Source: Argentina anserina
Lineage: Eukaryota > Streptophyta > Magnoliopsida > Rosales > Rosaceae
Assembly: GCF_933775445.1 (NCBI RefSeq)
Contig: NC_065875.1
Location: forward strand, 24,427,555-24,491,554
DNA length: 64,000 nt
Direction of reading: 5' to 3'
Positions 23,301-34,129 of the stretch are shown piece by piece. The position numbers and the translations under genes were made by a program. Numbering within the stretch: position 1 is the stretch's first letter; each line of letters opens with the position of its first letter. Under the pieces are notes generated by a model. It worked only from the letters and a program-made list of their open reading frames with translations. It did not search any database and had not been told where the DNA came from.

Positions 23301-26044
23301 TTCAAACCTTCAGTTCACCTAGAGGTGGAAGAAGCAGGAAAGAGAACCATAAAATAAAACCATCAACATTGTAAAGCAACCCTAATACTTACATGAGCAG
23401 ATATATAACAGCCTGAGAGACACTGAATATTCTGCACCCCAGAAACAGAAATTAAAGATGTACCCAACAAATTTCAAAGCTAACTATAATTGAATGATAA
23501 TTATCATCATTTTACTATTTATATCTTTTATTGAGGATATCACTAAAGATCACTTGGATCACTTTGTGCACCTTGATGCAGGTGTTATTCGGGCCTAGGA
23601 AACGTTTCCACCGTTCTGTAAATTGCTCCTGGACCCAATAAAAGAGAATTAAAGATTAGAACCAGAGATACCATGAAAAGAGAAGACCAGACTTTATTTC
23701 AAACAGAAATCATCAAATAGTGCGACACATTTTGACAATTTGTTGTTTGATAATGGTCCTGCTAAAGTGTATACATGTATATAATGTGTTATAAACTTTC
23801 TGTAATTTGCCACTTGCTTAAGTGAAGATCAAGTGGGACATAAAGAATAATTTTTCCAGGGCTGGGTACACTTCGACATGTGCGGGTTACATTTAGCAAC
23901 ACCCAACCCAATCATATTTTAGTGTATCCAGAAATTCGAACCCCGTTAGGGATGATCAAGAGAGGACCTGAACTTGAAAATCGAGGAAGTTTTTATTTTT
24001 TAGCATGTATTTTTAATAATCAAAACGACATATTAGTTACGTACACGGCTACACATATATGAATATGAATAAAATTACAAAGAAGTAGAATAAATCTTAA
24101 ACTTGAAAAGTAAAAGTAAGGATGCTCTATTTTTAGCATGTATTTTGAAAAATTAAAATAAGGTATTAGTTACCTACACGGCTATGTATATAAATATCGA
24201 AAAGTAAACTAAATCTTAAAAGACACTCATTTGGTATGAGTGATGGGATATTGAGCAATACACACCTCGTTAATTCCATATTTTGCGCATAGCCCTTGTC
24301 TCAGAGGTCCAATTTCAATGAAGTCGCATCGCACGTCGGCATCCAGTATTCTTATTGCCTGATTTCAGAATATCGTAACCACAAATAAAAAAATCAATAT
24401 AAGATTGATAGAACAAACAACCGATTCCAAGAAAATCGACAAGTAAAATAAGAATGAATACCATAATCGCAGATTCTGTATATCAGATCCGCATAAATGA
24501 TCTTAACCACTGCAGCAACGAATCCCACAGAAGTTTGGTTTAAATCATTTAAACTTTTTTCTAATTACTTTTGGTTACTTCACCTTTTACCCATTTTGAT
24601 ATCATATTGTTTTTAGCTTTTATGGTGTGAACCTTACCAAAAATGGCATTAACTTTCATATTAAAAACTATTTTTTATTTAAGGTGAAGGAGGTCAGATC
24701 ATATAAAAAAACTATTATATCACTTACATGAGATTACTGGAACTGAACTCGTTCCCAGGCACATAACCACGTACAAGCTACTTGGGCTGAAGCCCAAGGG
24801 AAATATATTTAAAACAATTGCATATAATATATACTGTGTGTGTGTATTGCAGCAATAGTAAATATCTCCAAACTGGTTTGACTTAAAGTCTGCACTTTTT
24901 AGTTGTCTTTCATTATTTTCAGTTCATTTAAATTCCTTCTTTCTTCTTAAACTAATTTACAATGTCTTTCCCTTCTTTCTTTCTTCCTTTTACTATTATT
25001 TCTCATGAAAATTGGTTCAATTCTCTCTCAAAAAGAAAAGTATTGTGTCAATTAGGAGTTGAATAGGTATTGATCTTATTCACATCAGTCTATGACTGGA
25101 GACTTGGAAAGGAAAAAAATTTGGACATCACACATAAAATTAGCCCGGCCCATATTCAAATCATAGCTACATCTCTGCTCATTCCTTGTAAGAAAAATCT
25201 CGAAAGTGATCAACTACCTCACGCAGTGGAATCTGTAATGACAAAAGTTCAGTAAGGTCCCTAGCCTTGACAATAAAATCTGGGTCCCTGGTCTTTGTTG
25301 TAGTTGAAACTGTCATGGAACACTCAACCTGGAAACCAAAGAAATACAACAATTTCATGGAACCATCAAGTCACTATATTATGAATTTATGAGATAAATC
25401 AATCTATAGAGTTGATTTAAGAAAGATCAATAATCATATACCATATCAAGCGAGCATGATATACCATAGTCTTCCAAACTAGATTCCACTGTAGGCCAAA
25501 TGTTTGGCATCTGCGAGATCATGTCTGCAGAAAACAATGCAAATATGAGAAACTAACTGTTCTTCTGTACAACATAATAACATATAAGTTCTCCACAAAC
25601 GTTCTCACAGCAGAGTAAAAAAGCATATGCCAAAAAAGATGAGATCATTAAAATTCAAAGGGTAGTAATTTCAGTCTAAAGCAAAATTTTAAAGATGATA
25701 ACGTTATTGAATGGTGGAAGTCTGTGCGGGAACAAGAAAAACCAAGTCCATTATCTCTCTGCTACTCTATATCAATATGACCTTCAAATATTAAAAACTA
25801 CTTTCACCCTTCTTATAGTGAGGAGGGTCTATACAACTTATTTTCACGAAGCTTCTTAGCAGCCTAGCAAACAAGCAAAATAAGAACAATTGAGGAAGCT
25901 ACCTTCACTGTTTTGAAAAAAAATTGTGAAGGAGGTGACTGGATGAGTAATGCCATCTTCACCCATGGAAGGGCCGAAATTCTCAATCTTCATCCTCTCA
26001 GCTAATGGTCTTAACTCAGCACTGCCATTCTCATTGTTCCCCAT
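19742..26044 (-). CDS. Chimeric protein: KRR1-like KH region fused to partial SAPS (PP6 regulatory subunit) domain
   Basis: Fifteen exons in transcript order (26044-25903, 25524-25442, 25328-25218, 24358-24266, 23628-23572, 23431-23393, 23272-23138, 23048-22995, 22851-22729, 21977-21883, 21786-21608, 20911-20710, 20629-20341, 20002-19920, 19754-19742) have GT-AG borders and one frame: 565 residues. Residues 1-220 resemble KRR1, a nucleolar small-subunit processome protein: MKIENFGP, ECSMTVSTTTKTRDPDFIVK, AIRILDADVRCDFIEIG, FLGPNN at the KH loop, GLKMVRKILVDCMRNKMHP. The basic KRR-R tail is absent. Residues 221-565 resemble SAPS proteins: DTLCAV..LAPPGLASKLCSP, TTYGRLQPPLGKHRLKIVEF, VLDLFFKYPYNNFLHHHVEN, GHLTRISNKIIQLGNN, LLKRNAVENVSRWECGRP. 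Translation stops at a TGA (19744-19742) where SAPS proteins continue into an acidic tail. The SAPS N terminus is also absent. A 5' UTR exon near 26840-26900 with an intron to 26126 is likely. Function is unknown; expression needs RNA evidence. Confidence 0.75.
20287..20312. repeat. (AG)n microsatellite in an intron
   Basis: Thirteen AG units, just downstream of the donor of the 289-base exon of the chimeric gene (in transcript sense a CT tract). Such tracts vary in length between individuals. Confidence 0.95.
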
Positions 26045-28329
26045 CACCGTGTTATTCTTGTAAATTTTTAGCACTGGACAAATTGGAAGAAAGAATGTTG
26101 GTAAGCTAAATTCTCTTGGATCTAATCTGATAAAAAGAAAAAACATGTATATTTCATAGATTTAAGATGACAGATATAAAATCGGGTATCAGGAAAAACA
26201 AACTTGTTGAAGAATGCATACTGTCAGAAAACTAATTCATTTGAGCAGCAAAATCTTGCAATACAAAGCTGTTTAATTTTCCGTCTACAACATATATAAA
26301 CCAAATATTTCACATTGCTATCGGATGATAATCAAATCCACATCTGGTAAAATTAACAATGTACATGGCCTCGTTATCGTACACAGAAAAGTTATCTTCT
26401 AGATTAAAACCTTGCACTTGCCAAAAAAAAAGATCATGCAAACTTGAAGAGAAGGACGATTTCATTCAAAGATAATAAATGACTAGGATTACAGAAGAGG
26501 CATTTTATTCAAGATAGAGAATTCCTAAACGGCAAGGCTTGATATCAAGCTAGCAATGGTTTTAGGTTGCAGAATCGCCTCTGACATCTGAATTACTATA
26601 AGCATATAACACAAACCCATATCTCATAATCGGTATGAACCCTAAACCCTAATCTTATAATAACAATTCAAAGGGATGATGATTGGGTATGAAATTGGGA
26701 TTGAAATCTTCAAAGAAATCCCCAAATTTGATCAGAGATTTTCAGAATCTTGACACACCAATTGCTTGTGTTAGTTTAAAGAACCCTCAATCAGCCAAAA
26801 ATAATAATAATGTATTAGCAGCAATCACCTTTAGAAGTTAATCTAAAGCGGGAGGAGCTCTTGAACTGGCGATGTAAGTGAACCTCTTCTGAGAGCGGCA
26901 AAGCTGATCGCTGCGTTTTATACTCTATATGTCATGTCTTGTGGGCCCCAATTTTCTATAAAATCTTTTTTTTTTGGTTAAGAATCTTCGAAAATATCTG
27001 ATTATGTGAAATGCCCCATAATTGGGCCGGGCTAGACCAAAAATTTATTGGGCTTGTAAAAATATACATTTAATGGCCCGTAGAGCGTCACCATAATCCA
27101 TTCGCAACGACTCCTCTCAGAGCAAACCCTAGCTCTGCTAAACCGTCCACAGATGACATCGATCGCTAATTAACGATCGAAGGAAAAGAAGGACGAGGAG
27201 GAAGCAAAGAAGATACAAGTTATTGAAGTTATGGTCGGATGTTCCATTTGAGATTTTGAAGCCAAGTCAGTGAGCGTCTGATCGATCCCTTATCTAGATT
27301 TAGGGTTCATGCATGGTCTGCTTGATAGGGGAAGATTGTGATCATGACAAGCAAGTCCCTTTCAATATATATAGCACTGATCAAGCAAACTAAATGATAA
27401 TATCTCTCTTATTATTAAACAAGAATTGATCGGAGTGTATATTAAATTATGCTGGAGTCAGTCTGTGTTCATTTTCATTTGAGATATATATGCATGATTT
27501 TATGCTGGTCATCGATCAGATGCAAAGGAAATATATTGCGCTAAGTCCCTTTCAAGAAGCTAGCACTGATATATCAAAACCAAGCAAATGAGGATGATAT
27601 ATCGATCTCTAGCTCCTAATCACATCACCGATTATACTACCACATATACTTGTACAAGATGAAGATACAAGGCAAGTCGATACATATCATCATGCTAGCA
27701 AATATGGACTTCTCCGATCCTCTCACGTTAAATATAATATAACGCACTTCTCCTCTCACGTGATTAGTTACAAAATAGGGCATGCATTGGTCTCAGGGAT
27801 GCACTTATGCCACGTCATCCTTGTACCTAAAAATGGCAAACTCTTATCTCTTGGCCAGGGGCAGACCGCCCAGGCTTTTGACCAAAATACCTTTCGTGCA
27901 GAGCAAGCTGTAAATCCCGAACAGAGTTACAGAGGCTTTTTTTGTGTCCTGAGTTCTGACAAACCAATGAAAAATTTAAACCCCTTTATACCCTTTCCCA
28001 TCCCAACATCATAAACGGGGTGGGGGATGGAGACGGTGACGTTCTGGGGATGGTTACATCGCAGGGGCTAATAAAAACTCCTCGTATTTCTTTCATATAT
28101 AAAAAAATCTTAGACCCGACTTCACACTGTGACTACCATTAGAGATTTAAAATGAACTAGAATCCCTCTCTTCTCAGTGGACTAGCAAGTAGAGGATACT
28201 TACTAGTATGTATATATATATATATATATATAATAGTGTTATCTCTCAGCTCAGCTAGGGTTGCAATAAGCATTGCAAGGTTCTCTCAGTTCTCTGAACA
28301 CAACTTCAGCTCAGAACAACTCGAACGAA
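26045..28329. other. Intergenic: leader and promoter of the chimera, spacer, promoter of the acidic protein
   Basis: Minus-strand 26126-26045 is probably the last leader segment of the chimera; 26840-26900 looks like its first leader exon. At 27115-27290 a plus-strand stretch begins AGAGCAAACCCTAGCTC, resembling a plant 5' UTR, but I find no coding exon attached to it. A partly duplicated segment lies at about 27350-27405 and 27540-27610. The open frame at 27760-28014 has no family resemblance. Confidence 0.45.
28211..28232. repeat. (TA)11 microsatellite
   Basis: Eleven TA units about 100 bases upstream of the acidic-protein start codon. It could serve as a TATA region, but its repetitive nature makes the initiation point unclear. 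Confidence 0.9.
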
Positions 28330-28777
28330 ATGAAGAGGGGATCTGAAGATGACAAAGATCATCCGCCCGAAAAACAGCCGAGGCTTCCTGGTGAGACTTT
28401 GTTCCCGATCTAGTGCTCTTACTTAAATATTCTTTGTTTTGTTCTTTTTTTAAGTTTAAAGAGCCAGCCTTGATTTTCTTGTGGGTGCAGGACATGATCT
28501 GAAAGGCAGACCACTGAAGTATGAACAAGGTATAGGGTTTTACGATCCCAACTACTCGTTTGACAGAGAGACATATCGCTTTTACCACACCAAAACTTAC
28601 CGGATTGTTGATGAAAAATATGTGGTACTGGAGGATGATGATTTGCCTAACCCTATGGATGCTGATGATGAAGAGGAAAATCCCGATGACCCTGGCCCGG
28701 ATAGCAAAGAAATCGACTATACCTCATCTGAGTCATCTGACAGCGACGCCGAAGAGGAGGATGTGAGTGGATGGTAG
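28330..28777 (+). CDS. Small acidic protein of unknown function
   Basis: Two exons (28330-28390 and 28491-28777) join in phase (GT-AG) to 115 residues. The start MKRGSEDDKDHPPEKQPRLP is charged and includes a short basic patch (KQPRLP) that could be a weak nuclear signal. The centre GIGFYDPNYSFDRETYRFYH is aromatic and looks folded or partner-binding. The C-terminal third is strongly acidic with Ser/Asp runs (ESSDSDAEEEDVSGW), a typical CK2-type phosphorylation and chaperone-like tail. I do not recognise the family. The open second exon, a plausible intron and a (TA)n promoter speak for a real gene, but it is short and unsupported by homology. It lies between the chimera and the O-fucosyltransferase, outside the collinear gene set. 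Confidence 0.55.
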
Positions 28778-30132
28778 TAGGTGAATGAAGAGATAGTGGA
28801 AGAAATCACAGATAGTGAAATGAGTAGTCGGTGGTATGACTATCTATGCAGATCCTACGCATGAACAAACACAAGACAGTCGAACATAGAATTGAGGGGT
28901 AATCTTGCACATAGAGAATCGAAGCCAACCAAGAATGATGCTAAATATGACCATATTAACAAATGATCCTCAACAAATAGGTATCAAAGGTGTGGGTCCG
29001 TCAACCAATAATATAACCAAAATAAATTTTAAAACTAATTAAAATGACTGAAAATCAAAAGGAGCAAGCCCAAATGAACCGAGGCCCAAAATCCACATGG
29101 GTCCTAGATCCAAATCCGCCCCAAATTCGAAGCCAGATTTGACTAAGATAAACAGCCGAGACCCTCTGCCGCAAACTTAATCCCCCCACTGGCAAAGATC
29201 GAATCAAATCCATCGCCATAGTCGTAACCCTCGTGACCAGATCCGTCGAATTCAGTCTTGAGCCGATCACGCTGAAGCCCCGACAACGCTTCACTGCCCA
29301 ACTCAGCAACTTGGATCGCCAAGCAACCCCAACCAAACGTCGAGAATGGCAAATCCAAATTCCCCTTAGTTAGAATCCTTATAGTCCAATCACCGAAAAA
29401 AATAATAAGGGTATTGCTATCAATAGTAGTCCTAAGCAACGCGGCGACTGGTTTTTTTCAACATCAACAAATCTTAGAAAAGAATTAATTGTTGTAAATG
29501 AGTCATTATTTTTTATATTTAAATTCTTTAAAACCGGACAATTGAAGTTATAAAAAAAATTAGAAAATCTAATTACTAATTTTAGAGGTATGAACAGAAT
29601 TTTCCATTTCTAAATCTATGAATATGAGCGATATAATTTTAAGATTTTCCACTTAAGAGTGCATCATATGCGTACTAACAATAAACATATATCAGAAAAG
29701 CAACAAAATTCCAGTAAAACTCAGTCAAACAGAGAAGAAGAAATCAAAACTCATGTAAATCCCTCTTAATATAATATCCTCCAAACTTATATATATTTCC
29801 AATCGTTGTCGTCGGTAAACAGAAGAGACCATTCCTCTGAGACCCTAGAGAGATCTAACCAAAACCAAATGTTCCCTTTTCCCCCTGAACAATTTATTTT
29901 TGTTCATTAATAAAGTGAAGAAATCCAACACCCAACAACTAGCCGAAAGAAGAAGCAATTTCTGGAATGCAAAAACTGCGTGACGGTTTCATTGGGTTGT
30001 TGAGATTTTAATTCCCCCACCGCCGATCTTTAAACGCCCACCAGGGCAATGCGGGCTGCTGTTTTGATTTTGGGGATTTCATGAGAAATTTGGGGATTCC
30101 GATGCCATGTTGTGTTTGAGAGAGAAACTGGA
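28778..30132. other. Intergenic with retroposed-looking fragment; leader of O-fucosyltransferase
   Basis: Positions about 29050-29440 form a C-rich, open-frame-rich patch with AGCCCAAATGAACCGAGGCC near its left end and minus-strand words such as GGGCCTCGGTTC. It resembles in style the element at 54.1-55.3 kb and may be a LINE-derived leader; the match was not computed. 29440-29990 is AT-rich. From about 29990 the leader of the next gene begins. Confidence 0.35.
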
Positions 30133-30199
30133 ATGGAGGTTAGATCTGGGGAGGGTGGTGTACATGTCCGCTGCGACAAGCTTCCGTCGACGCCGGTGA
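30081..30199 (+). promoter_or_regulatory. Upstream ATGs before the O-fucosyltransferase start
   Basis: Before the main ATG at 30133 there are ATGs at 30081 and 30102 (same frame, both ending at the TGA at 30117-30119) and one at 30107 whose frame overlaps the main start and ends near 30199. If the transcript starts upstream of them they would lower or condition translation. The transcription start is unknown. Confidence 0.4.
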
Positions 30200-33100
30200 T
30201 CCCCAGGACGCGGCTTCAGGTTTGGTTCATCAGGTTGTGCTCTAGCTTGTTTCTTTGGACTTGTTTGGTTCAGTTAGTCGCCGTTGGTGGGCTATGGCAT
30301 CCGCATTTGCTCTCCAATATCAGCAATCGCATTTCCCAGGTTACTCTCGCTCCGGCCGTCCCCGGAGTACTGTCCCCGCCGCCTCTCCTTCCTGCGAGTG
30401 AGTTTGTTTTTCTAATTGACAATAAGCTCTCAACTGATTTTGAGGTTCCGGAGTTGTTTGATGAGAATCGAGCGGTGGATTGTGTTATAAATGAAGGCAT
30501 TTTGATGATTTAGCTAAGTAGTTAAGTGTTTTTTTTTTAATTCAGTGATGCATATTCGACAATGGAGGATAGTTGGTTTCTTTTTCTTTTTTTATAGTTG
30601 AAGCAGTTGAGGTTAGGGAGATGTAGGTAGGATTGCGTTGCTTGCGTTTAACAAAGAAAAAAAAAGATTGCTTGCATTTTCTATGGTGTTTTGAATTGCA
30701 ATGTAAGTTTTCTTGGAGCTGTATTCTGTATATTCCAGTGCAAAAGATTCTGTCTTGTAATGTGATGTGTGTGAATATGAAGGTTCTATGCGTAATCTGA
30801 TGTGTTGAATTGTTGCAGGAAATTATACAAGTAATGGGTTTCTTAGAGTTTCGTGCAATGGGGGCTTGAATCAAATGCGTGCTGCGGTTTGTACTATGTG
30901 ATTGTTTTCTTTTTTTCTTCATCCCTTATCCCATATATTGTGATTAACAGCTACGCTTCTTTGCATTACAGATTTGTGACATGGTGACTGTTGCTCGGCT
31001 TTTAAATCTCACTTTGGTTGTCCCAGAGCTTGATAAGACGTCTTTCTGGGCTGATCCTAGGTATAGTAATGAATCCAAATGGAACTGTTAGTCTGTGATC
31101 GCTTAACTTCTTTCTTTGCTGCCTTGAGACTTTAACTATGTTTATTTTTTTTTTTGCAGTAATTTTGAGGATATATTTGATTTGAGACATTTCATTGATT
31201 CACTGAGAGATGAAGTCCGAATTGTCAGAAGACTGCCAAAGAGCTTTAGTAGGAAATATGGGTATAAACCAGTCGAGATGCCTCCTGTTAGTTGGTCAAA
31301 TGAAAAGTACTATCTTGAACAGGTACGCATTTCATTTTAGTATATTTTTAATGCAGAATATATCTTATTTTTAGTTTGAAAACTTTCTATAGATTCTTGA
31401 TCCTATAGGGGCACTGAATCGATTATTCTGCAATTCAATTTGTTTGTTGGCATCCTATTAATAGCATGAATTAATGTAATTAAAACTTACTTTTGTGTGA
31501 TAAAATTGTAAAATGTCTCTGAGGTTTCTGCTTCTTGGGGTTTGAGTGAGTTGCTTTCTGATTTTATTCATAGTGATACATCCTAATTCAGTGCCTTGGA
31601 TTCCCTTATGCAGATTTTGCCACTTGTTAGCAAGCATAAGGTGTTGCACTTTAATAGAACAGATACACGCTTGGCAAACAATTGGTTACCTCTTAATCTT
31701 CAGCGACTCAGGTGTCGTGTAAATTTCCAGGCACTGAAGTTCACTCCAAAAATTGAGTCTTTGGGTTACAAATTGGTACGTATACTTCAAGAAAAGGGAC
31801 CTTTCGTGACTTTGCATCTGAGGTATGAGATGGATATGCTGGCCTTCTCTGGTTGTACTCATGGCTGCACCGCTGAAGAAGCTGAGGAGCTCAAACGTTT
31901 AAGGTTGGTGGAGTTTTACATTTTAAAGATTTACTCCGCCGAATGCTAGTCATTAGTGTTCTTATGATGGCTTGCGTGATTATGCTTTATACACACCCTA
32001 TTGCTAGTGGATACATTACAATTCAGCAGGAAAAGAGAAATACATAATGTATAAGTTATGATACATCAATTAGTTTTTGGTCAGTTTGTTTTGCCTATAA
32101 ATGATAATAAAAGTTTCAGGATTCTATCCTCATTTTCTGTTGGTGAAAGAAATATGAAATGAGCAAAATAGTGGTTAGAAACAGCCATGGCTAATAATGA
32201 CAGTCCCAATCCCACCTATGTATCTTCATTCTTGGGCAGACCAGGGATATATTACATTATTACTTCTAATCCATTGGCTCAATTAATAATTTGTCTACTT
32301 CTATAAATTTGTTATTGTTAAGGATTGTTTATATTAGCTTATTCAGAAAAAAAAAGATTGTTTGTATTAGCTATCATATCAAGTCTTACCCACATGTATG
32401 TCTCTTAATGTACCATTCATTCAGGTATGCATATCCATGGTGGAGAGAAAAAGAGATAGTGTCGGAAGAGAAGAGGTCTCAAGGTTTGTGTCCTCTGACA
32501 CCAGAGGAAAGTGCCTTAATTTTGCAAGCATTGGGCTTTAGCAAAGACACACAGATCTACATTGCAGCTGGTGAGATTTATGGCAATGATAGGAGACTTG
32601 CACCGCTAAGAGCGGCGTTTCCCCGAATTGTGAGTCAATTCTCTTAGTTATGCACCGCTTGTGGTTCTGAAACACTTTATGGCAAAATTGTGCTATCCTG
32701 GCTATCCTGGTTTCATAAGGAATCTTTGTCAGAACTGTGCTTACAAAGATAATTATTGATAATTTTTTTTGTTACTAATATAAACAAGCTAATTACTGAT
32801 ATGATTAGCGGGCAAGCCTTTTGTGATGTGGAAAATTATGGGTCTCATAGATCCCATCCACATTTGACCCGACTCTAGAATATTCATCCCCTTCATATCT
32901 ATCTGTGTAGTTACCTTGTGCTTTGTTTAAACTTTGAAGGTAAGCTTCTTAACAGGAAAATCTTGTCTTTGTGTTTGTTTATTTCAGCTGAAGAAAGAAA
33001 CACTTCTCGCACCAGAGGAGTTGCAACAATTTCAGAATCATTCGTCTCAAATGGCTGCTTTGGATTTTATGGTTGCGGTAGCCAGTAATACTTTTGTCCC

Positions 33101-33494
33101 TACCTATGATGGAAACATGGCAAAACTTGTTGAAGGTCACCGTAGGTATGTGACAATCTCACCAGATGGATTTTGTTTTATTGAGTAACAAATGTAGGCT
33201 CCTAATTACATGTCGTACAGGTATCTTGGTTTCAAGAAAAGCATCTTGCTAGATCGGAAAAAACTTGTCGAATTATTAGATATGCATTTAAACGGGACAC
33301 TTTCATGGCATGAGTTCGCACTTTCTGTAAGATCCGTCCATGAGAGAAGAATGGGACAGCCAAGTCGGCGATTAGTTATCCTGGATAAGCCAAAGGAAGA
33401 AGACTATTTTTATGCAAATCCTCAGGAGTGCCTCTGCGTGGGAATGAATTGTGATGACTTGCTAAACCCTGGTAACTTAACTAAACCTAGGTGA
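30133..33494 (+). CDS. GDP-fucose O-fucosyltransferase family protein
   Basis: Eight exons (30133-30397, 30819-30886, 30972-31060, 31160-31322, 31614-31903, 32425-32629, 32988-33145, 33221-33494) join in phase to 503 residues. A single signal anchor near residues 31-54 ([20 protein letters not shown]) makes it a type II Golgi protein. The catalytic region begins [18 protein letters not shown], the family's donor-binding loop, followed by [20 protein letters not shown]. Further motifs are [31 protein letters not shown] (the conserved HLRxE), [20 protein letters not shown] and [20 protein letters not shown]. Related plant enzymes act on arabinogalactan proteins, rhamnogalacturonan or in cell adhesion; the acceptor here cannot be told. 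Place between p24 and LSMT matches Arabidopsis At1g14020. Confidence 0.95.
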
Positions 33495-34129
33495 CTGCAA
33501 CTGCAAGCCGTCAAAAGCTGGAATCAGCTTCCACGGAATTGTTTGAGAGCGGTCGACAGTCCATGTTGCTTTCATATTAGTAAGCATGCAGCAATGTACA
33601 CACACAGATAAGAGTTTTGTAGGAAATGCATAAAGAATGCACTCGAGTTCCCAATTTGGGCGTCAACAAAGATACGTGGTATTCATTTGTTCCCATTCAT
33701 CAAATCAATGTCCATATATTTATTTGTTTTGCTTTGTTTTTGAAACTTCAGATTAATTCAATACTGTTCAGTTCTAGAATTTCATAATTAAAATCAGATG
33801 GGGTAAGAATTTGTAGTCATGAGAAGGGGCACTGATGGTGCAGTTAACTTCCGGTTCCCAAACAATGAAAGAATCATCACATGCTTTTTCCAGGTTTCAC
33901 CAAACGTAGCAATTTTAGTAATACAAATATTTTAACTGTTACAATTATGCACACAGGATGCCTGGTGTTTCAATATTGGTAGGAGTAGCTCTGCTGGTAC
34001 GTCAGCCATAAAAGTACAATAAGCAACACAAATGTCTTAATGGGATCCATTGTTCAAGTAAAAATGCTTCCTCATCCTCTTCAGGGAATTCTCAGTACTT
34101 TTGCCATCGATTTGTAACAAGAACTTCCA
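33495..34129. other. Convergent intergenic region (O-fucosyltransferase / LSMT)
   Basis: Contains the 3' UTRs of two convergent genes. No open frame, repeat or element is convincing. Confidence 0.45.
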
